From Planctomycetes bacterium RBG_16_41_13 (GTDB taxonomy: Bacteria; Planctomycetota; Brocadiia; Brocadiales; Brocadiaceae): a DNA stretch of 8,447 nt. The stretch covers positions 1-8,447 of the forward strand of contig MHYI01000028.1 of NCBI GenBank assembly GCA_001828295.1, read 5' to 3'. Positions 5,103 to 8,447 of the stretch are shown piece by piece (position 1 is the first letter of the stretch; each line of letters begins with the position of its first letter). The notes beneath the pieces were generated by a model that worked only from the letters and a program-made list of their open reading frames with translations, was not told the DNA's origin and made no database searches. The position numbers and the translations under genes are program-made.

Positions 5103-7235
5103 TTATTGTACTCCTTTCTGTCCAAGCGCCTGGAGATATGCTATTAATGCAGTGATTTCCTTGTCTGCCACATTTTCTTTCACGCCTTGTTTTTTAAGAG
5201 ATTCGGCAATTTCATGCGCCTGTACTTCAGCCATAATATCTGCGTCCGCTCGTTCTTTTTCTGAATAGGGAGCGCCCATTTTATGCAGGAGGGATATCTT
5301 CTTTCTTATGCCGAAAAAGTTAATCTTCTTCTTTGCCAGCCAGGGGTAAGCGGGCATAATGGATTCCTTTATGACGGCACGGGGATTTACCATATGCATG
5401 TAATGCCAAAGGTCGGGGTATTTTTTCCCCAGTCTTGCAAGGTCAGGCCCCGTGCGTTTCGACCCCCATTGAGAAGGCCTGTCGTACATAGATTCTTCAA
5501 CAGTGGAAGCGTGTCCGTATCGTAATATTTCCGGATGTATCGTCCGGATCATTTGTGAATGGCAATTGTGGCAACCTTCTTTAATATAAATATCCCGCCC
5601 TTCCTGTTCCAAAGGTGTGAATGATGACATTTTGTTCTCCGGCGTAATATATTTATGAATGGAAAGTGTGGGGACTATTTCTATGACAGAGCCAACCATG
5701 ATGGCAATAAGCGCCAAAACACTAAACGTAACCGCCATTCCTTCAAGCCTTCTGTGCCCGTGTTCTGAAAGGGAAGCGGCCTTAGGGGATACACTTATTT
5801 GTATTGTATCATTTTTTAAATCGCGGGGCGATAGTCTGATGGTCTTGCAGATGTTATACAGCAGCAGGAAAAAACCGCCTAAAAACAATACTCCCCCTAT
5901 TGCGCGGAAGTAAAAAAGCGGAATGATGCGAATGACGGTTTCAATGAATTCCGGATAGACAAGATTTCCTTTATTGTCCAGTTCCATCCACATCAAACTT
6001 TGGGTAATTCCTGCGGCCAGCATTGAAATGTAATAAAGAAGTATGCCTAAAAGACCAGCCCAGAAATGTATGTTAGCGAGTTTTTTGCTATATAATTCTG
6101 TTTTCCATAATTTTGGGACAAGATAATAGATCATTGCAAACGCAAGAAATCCGTTCCAGCCCAATGTTCCCACATGAACATGTCCTATAATCCAGTCGGT
6201 GTAATGGCCAATAGCGTTTACCTGCTTAATGGAGAGAAGCGACCCTTCAAAGGTTCCCATCCCGTAAAAAGTAATGGCTGCCACAAAAAATTTAACGATT
6301 GGTTCAGTGCGTAATAAATGCCATGCCCCACGGATCGTTAACAGCCCGTTTACCATACCGCCCCAACTTGGCGCCCATAACATGACGCTGAAAATTACAC
6401 CAAGGGTTTGCAGCCAGGCAGGCAGCGCCGTATTCAAAAGATGATGGGGGCCTGCCCAGATATAGATGAAGATAAGAGACCAGAAGTGTAATATCGAAAG
6501 CTTATAGCTGTAAACAGGCCTGTTTACAGCTTTGGGTAAATAGTAATACATTAATCCGAGAAAAGGCGTGGTAAGGAAAAAGGCGACGGCATTATGTCCG
6601 TACCACCATTGAACAAGCGCATCCTGTATTCCGGCAAATACAATATAACTTTTAAACAAACTAACGGGCAGGCTTATCGCGTTGATGATGTAGAGTATTC
6701 CTACGGTAATGACCGTCGCAATGTAAAACCAGATGGAAACGTACAGGTGTTTTTCATTGCGTTTCAGCAAAGTGCCGAAAAAATTAATGGCAAACACCAC
6801 CCATACCAAAGCGACAAGAATATCAATAGGCCATTCCAGTTCAGCGTATTCTTTCCCCTGTGTTAACCCGAGTGGTATTGTAACGGCCGCCAGTACGATA
6901 ATACTTTGCCAGCCCCAAAAGTGCAGCCTGCCTAAAGTATCGGAAAACATGCGCGTCTTTAATAACCGCTGTGAAGAATGGTATATACCGGCAAAAATGG
7001 CATTGCCGGCAAATGCGAAGATGTTTGCGTTGGTGTGTACCGGCCTTAACCGGCCATATGTGAGCCACCCGGTATTAAAATTTAATTGCCAAACCGCTAT
7101 TTGAAATGCCACAAATACCCCTATTGTGAAGGCGATTGCCGCCCAAACGATGGTGGCTATCGTGAACATTCTGGCAATTTTGTCGTCATATTCAATTTGA
7201 ATACGATTTGAGGTATCAACGTTTGATGCGCTCAT
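5103..7235 (-). CDS. ccoNO: Fused cbb3 oxidase catalytic subunits CcoN-CcoO
   Basis: Reduces O2 to water at a haem b3-CuB site and pumps protons; inner membrane. The 710 residues join CcoN (about 1-470, some 12 helices) to CcoO (about 500-710). In CcoN: His67 (haem b ligand), CuB ligands His214 (WYGHNAV) and His264-His265 (AGPHH), Tyr258 at the position of the cross-linked active-site Tyr, Glu330 in GTFEGS, and the haem-ligand pair GHVHVG (His352, His354). A charged linker (about 468-497) is followed by the CcoO anchor helix (about 501-521) and a cytochrome c domain with CHNCH (Cys555, Cys558, His559) and SIMPAYPW with Met627 as likely axial ligand. The linker is on the cytoplasmic side, so the fusion keeps normal topology. 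No unusual stop or missing ligand is seen. The ATG has only a weak purine-rich upstream stretch. Confidence 0.97.
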   Translation of the reverse strand: MSASNVDTSNRIQIEYDDKIARMFTIATIVWAAIAFTIGVFVAFQIAVWQLNFNTGWLTYGRLRPVHTNANIFAFAGNAIFAGIYHSSQRLLKTRMFSDTLGRLHFWGWQSIIVLAAVTIPLGLTQGKEYAELEWPIDILVALVWVVFAINFFGTLLKRNEKHLYVSIWFYIATVITVGILYIINAISLPVSLFKSYIVFAGIQDALVQWWYGHNAVAFFLTTPFLGLMYYYLPKAVNRPVYSYKLSILHFWSLIFIYIWAGPHHLLNTALPAWLQTLGVIFSVMLWAPSWGGMVNGLLTIRGAWHLLRTEPIVKFFVAAITFYGMGTFEGSLLSIKQVNAIGHYTDWIIGHVHVGTLGWNGFLAFAMIYYLVPKLWKTELYSKKLANIHFWAGLLGILLYYISMLAAGITQSLMWMELDNKGNLVYPEFIETVIRIIPLFYFRAIGGVLFLGGFFLLLYNICKTIRLSPRDLKNDTIQISVSPKAASLSEHGHRRLEGMAVTFSVLALIAIMVGSVIEIVPTLSIHKYITPENKMSSFTPLEQEGRDIYIKEGCHNCHSQMIRTIHPEILRYGHASTVEESMYDRPSQWGSKRTGPDLARLGKKYPDLWHYMHMVNPRAVIKESIMPAYPWLAKKKINFFGIRKKISLLHKMGAPYSEKERADADIMAEVQAHEIAESLKKQGVKENVADKEITALIAYLQALGQKGVQ

Positions 7236-7304
7236 GTTTCTTCTTTTCTCCCATTAAATTTACGTTTAGGAATTTCAAAGTTAGGCCTGAAAGTCTGGCT
7301 GTAT

Positions 7305-7333
7305 ATAGTAGGGGGTAAGCCCCTGTATGGTAA
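7305..7333 (-). promoter_or_regulatory. Candidate sigma70-type promoter of ccoNO
   Basis: On the minus strand TTACCA (7333-7328) and TACTAT (7310-7305) are separated by exactly 17 bp; each matches four of six consensus bases. It would give a leader of about 60 nt before the ccoNO ATG. The spacer contains a GGGG-CTTA-CCCC hairpin (7323-7312), which might influence activity. An alternative -10-like TATTCT lies at 7397-7392, closer to the inverted repeat at 7423-7440. Confidence 0.4.
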
Positions 7334-7359
7334 TAAAAAATACGCGTCCCAAAGGGGCG
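7332..7359 (-). terminator. Terminator-like hairpin between ccoS and ccoNO
   Basis: Minus strand: CGCCCC, a TTT loop, GGG, a two-base bulge, then GCG, giving a 6-bp GC-rich stem, followed by TATTTTTTATT. It lies 230 nt after the ccoS stop and abuts the candidate ccoNO -35 box. This would end the ccoS transcript or attenuate read-through into ccoNO. The very small loop and bulge lower confidence. Confidence 0.4.
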
Positions 7360-7422
7360 AAAGGGTATTTTGTTTCTTGTATTGATATAAAAGAATACCA
7401 GGGCTGAGTCATACCCCGCCCA

Positions 7423-7440
7423 TGTTAAACATCATTAACA
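7423..7440. promoter_or_regulatory. Inverted repeat TGTTAA-N6-TTAACA, possible operator
   Basis: A perfect 6-bp inverted repeat with 6-bp spacer in the region upstream of ccoNO. The geometry resembles sites of dimeric helix-turn-helix regulators, including the CRP/FNR family that often controls cbb3 genes, but the half-sites are not the FNR TTGAT. It sits about 190 bp before ccoNO and about 133 bp before the start predicted from the 7305-7333 promoter, but about 46 bp before a start served by the alternative -10 at 7392-7397. The regulator is unknown. Confidence 0.35.
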
Positions 7441-7537
7441 GGAATTCGGGAACGATTTGCCAAAAAGCACGCACTGACGAATGGAAGTGTGCAAAGAAAT
7501 AACTTTTAAGGCACTAACAACCTCTGCGGTATCAGTG

Positions 7538-7583
7538 GTCTTCATGCGGGTTCAGGTTTGCAAACCTGAACCCGCATGAAGAC
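7538..7583. repeat. 46-bp perfect palindrome after ccoS
   Basis: Two 23-bp arms with no spacer, centred between 7560 and 7561 (TTCAGGTTTG meets CAAACCTGAA). The left arm starts GTCTTCATGCGGG and the right arm ends in its exact complement. It begins 6 nt after the ccoS stop on the minus strand. No T run follows on the minus strand, so it is not a standard terminator. It may be an mRNA 3' stabilising hairpin, a REP-like or MITE-like repeat, or a cruciform/protein binding site. Confidence 0.85.
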
Positions 7584-7589
7584 AGCCTC

Positions 7590-7742
7590 TTATGTTTTTT
7601 TGTTCCAGTCATCAAGTAAAATTTTATGGGCCGGCGTTTCAAGATCGTCAAATTGTTCATTTTTCACCGCCCATAAAAAAGTATATACAAAGAATGACGC
7701 TAAAACAAAGGAGATTGGAATCATTATGTAAAGTATTGTCAT
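7590..7742 (-). CDS. ccoS: cbb3 oxidase assembly protein CcoS
   Basis: A 50-residue protein: one N-terminal transmembrane helix (about 3-26, ending in YTFLWAV) followed by the family signature QFDDLETPAHKILLDD (30-45). This pattern of a short helix, then QFDDLE, PA and the ILxDD tail is diagnostic of CcoS, which is required for haem b and copper insertion into CcoN. Start ATG at 7742; the only Shine-Dalgarno-like stretch (AAGGAA) is about 17 nt upstream, so initiation may be weak. It is the first cco gene in transcription order but lies 354 bp before ccoNO, whereas ccoS elsewhere usually follows ccoI. The stop at 7590 is followed almost directly by the 46-bp palindrome. Confidence 0.93.
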   Translation of the reverse strand: MTILYIMIPISFVLASFFVYTFLWAVKNEQFDDLETPAHKILLDDWNKKT

Positions 7743-7908
7743 TGTTCGATATAGTATTATTCCTTAAAAACTTGTTTTTTCATGAAGTTTTTTTGCCGCC
7801 CCTTCATCCCCTCATTGTGTGTGGGACGGGAAAGAGGTATTGTCTTTGATTGCGGCTATGCTGCGACATGTTTTATCTATTAATTAATGTTAAAAACCAT
7901 ACCAGAGA

Positions 7909-7936
7909 ATTATAAACAAATATTTTGTTAAATCAA
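7909..7936 (-). promoter_or_regulatory. Candidate promoter of ccoS
   Basis: Minus strand TTGATT (7936-7931), 16-bp spacer, then a perfect TATAAT (7914-7909). The resulting leader would be about 160 nt. The spacer is almost filled by an inverted repeat, AACAAA-N3-TTTGTT (7915-7929), a possible operator overlapping the core promoter. The leader also contains an ATGAAG/CTTCAT pair (7782-7787, 7802-7807). Confidence 0.5.
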
Positions 7937-7968
7937 AAACAAACTTTGTCTTTCTTGAGACTTGCCAA

Positions 7969-7993
7969 GGGGTGCATTCCTGATTTTTTGTAA
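7969..7993 (+). repeat. Dispersed repeat copy B
   Basis: Plus strand reads GGGGTGCATTCCTG, then A, six T and GTAA. It differs from copy D mainly at the base after GGG and by T for C before the G. Preceded by CCAA, as copy C is by ACAA, so the repeat may extend to the left. Confidence 0.6.
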
Positions 7994-8074
7994 CTCACGC
8001 CATGTTTTAATGAAATGTTACAGTAGTGTTAACCCTGACAGGGTTGTTTCGTCTTGACCCCCATCAACGGTTCC

Positions 8075-8095
8075 AAAAAAGCGGGAATGCTCCCC
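8075..8095 (-). repeat. Dispersed repeat copy C
   Basis: Minus strand reads GGGGAGCATTCCCGC then six T. Inverted relative to copies B and D. The flank ACAAGGGG matches copy B (CCAAGGGG). Confidence 0.6.
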
Positions 8096-8129
8096 TTGTC
8101 AGCGGTATTATTCACGAATACACAAACAG

Positions 8130-8152
8130 GTCACACCTTAGTCTTTTGAAAC
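8130..8152 (+). repeat. Degenerate direct repeat, copy 1
   Basis: 23 bp beginning GTCACACC and ending CTTTTGAAAC; 19 of 23 bases match the copy at 8241-8263. The two copies are 111 bp apart start to start. Confidence 0.4.
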
Positions 8153-8240
8153 TGGAAATTGTCATTTGTAGTGCGACGAACCTCGCCGCTGACCGGCTTC
8201 CAGAAACTCCAGCAGAAAAACCTTGAAATACAACATTTTC

Positions 8241-8263
8241 GTAACACTTTAGCCTTTTGAAAG
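8241..8263 (+). repeat. Degenerate direct repeat, copy 2
   Basis: 23 bp beginning GTAACACT and ending CTTTTGAAAG; partner of 8130-8152. It lies just upstream of dispersed repeat copy D. Confidence 0.4.
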
Positions 8264-8277
8264 ACGTATGTCCTATA

Positions 8278-8302
8278 GGGAGCATTCCCGATTTTTTGTA
8301 AA
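8278..8302 (+). repeat. Dispersed repeat copy D
   Basis: Plus strand reads GGGAGCATTCCCG, then A, six T and GTAAA. The core GGGA-GCAT-TCCC can form a 4-bp hairpin followed by a T run, so each copy resembles a minimal intrinsic terminator. Confidence 0.6.
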
Positions 8303-8447
8303 TTTCGGCAACAATTTTTCATGGCGATAAGCAAACTCATTACCCACCCCTAACCCCCTTATGTTTATACACATCTTTTCCCATTCCGTGTTTTCGGTTG
8401 CACAGGCCCAAAGGCTTTCCAGGCCAATGTGAAGTCTACCATTCGCT

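Larger units (their letters stand above)
7937..8447. other. Repeat-rich intergenic region, no convincing gene
   Basis: About 510 bp upstream of the ccoS promoter. It carries three copies of the dispersed repeat (7969-7993, 8075-8095, 8278-8302), two degenerate 23-bp direct repeats (8130-8152 and 8241-8263) and a C-rich run (about 8341-8358). Two minus-strand frames are open at the right edge: one stays open from the edge to a TAG at 8273, the other ends at a TAA near 8370. Neither shows a family motif, so a gene entering from the right cannot be confirmed. The longer open frames here (8026-8226 plus, 8340-8131 minus) run through the repeats and look like chance. Confidence 0.5.

Noticed and set aside
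7409..7474. GTG-started 22-codon minus-strand frame ending MFNMGGV between ccoS and ccoNO
   Set aside because: No Shine-Dalgarno was noted, it is very short, and a stop lies a little upstream in frame. It includes the TGTTAA dyad, so its open state may be chance or repeat-derived.
7540..7581. Intrinsic terminator of ccoS
   Set aside because: The hairpin is strong but no T run follows on the minus strand, and the T run on the plus strand is about 12 nt away inside ccoS.
8273..8446. Minus-strand frame open from the right edge (58 codons including stop)
   Set aside because: It could be the 3' end of a gene entering the window, but it runs into repeat copy D and another frame is also open at the edge. 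No motif decides between them.
7937..8447. CRISPR array
   Set aside because: The repeats differ in orientation and spacing and are degenerate; there is no regular repeat-spacer pattern and no cas gene.

Overview
The window is dominated by a cytochrome cbb3 (C-family haem-copper) oxidase locus on the minus strand. In transcription order it reads ccoS (7742-7590), a fused ccoNO (7235-5103), ccoQ (5101-4931), ccoP (4934-4347), ccoG (4345-2945) and a SafE/UreH-type membrane protein gene (2964-2257). Genes ccoNO to safE are packed with 1-nt gaps or short overlaps and look like one translationally coupled operon. ccoS is a 50-codon gene set apart by about 350 bp, which hold a 46-bp perfect palindrome, a TGTTAA-N6-TTAACA inverted repeat, a terminator-like hairpin and a plausible promoter for ccoNO.

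The encoded enzyme would be a proton-pumping, high-affinity terminal oxidase for microaerobic respiration. CcoN carries the haem b, haem b3 and CuB ligands. CcoO, fused to its C-terminus, carries one haem c. CcoP carries only one haem c site, where the textbook protein has two. CcoQ is the small one-helix subunit. CcoG (ferredoxin-like, membrane-bound) and CcoS are assembly factors, and the SafE-like protein probably serves metal or cofactor delivery. CcoH and the copper ATPase CcoI are not in the window.

The left fifth (1-1918) is a group II intron in the same orientation as the operon. It comprises a 388-aa reverse transcriptase/maturase without an endonuclease domain, preceded by about 610 nt of hairpin-rich, non-coding RNA sequence. 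The 5' splice site can be placed at 1918/1919: the intron would start GTGCC, and the 10 nt of exon next to it pair without a gap with the loop of a 7-bp hairpin inside the intron (1561-1570), the arrangement expected of IBS-EBS. The 3' end (domains V and VI) is not recognisable and probably lies beyond the left edge.

The stretches 1919-2256 and 7743-8447 have no convincing gene. They hold four copies of a short dispersed repeat (GGGwGCATTCCCG followed by a T run), a pair of 23-bp degenerate direct repeats and other inverted repeats. The organism is a Gram-negative-type bacterium with moderate-to-low GC. A ccoNO fusion, a mono-haem CcoP and abundant small intergenic repeats would fit a non-proteobacterial lineage such as a planctomycete of the anammox group or a Bacteroidota-like relative, but this placement is a guess from gene architecture and not established by the window.
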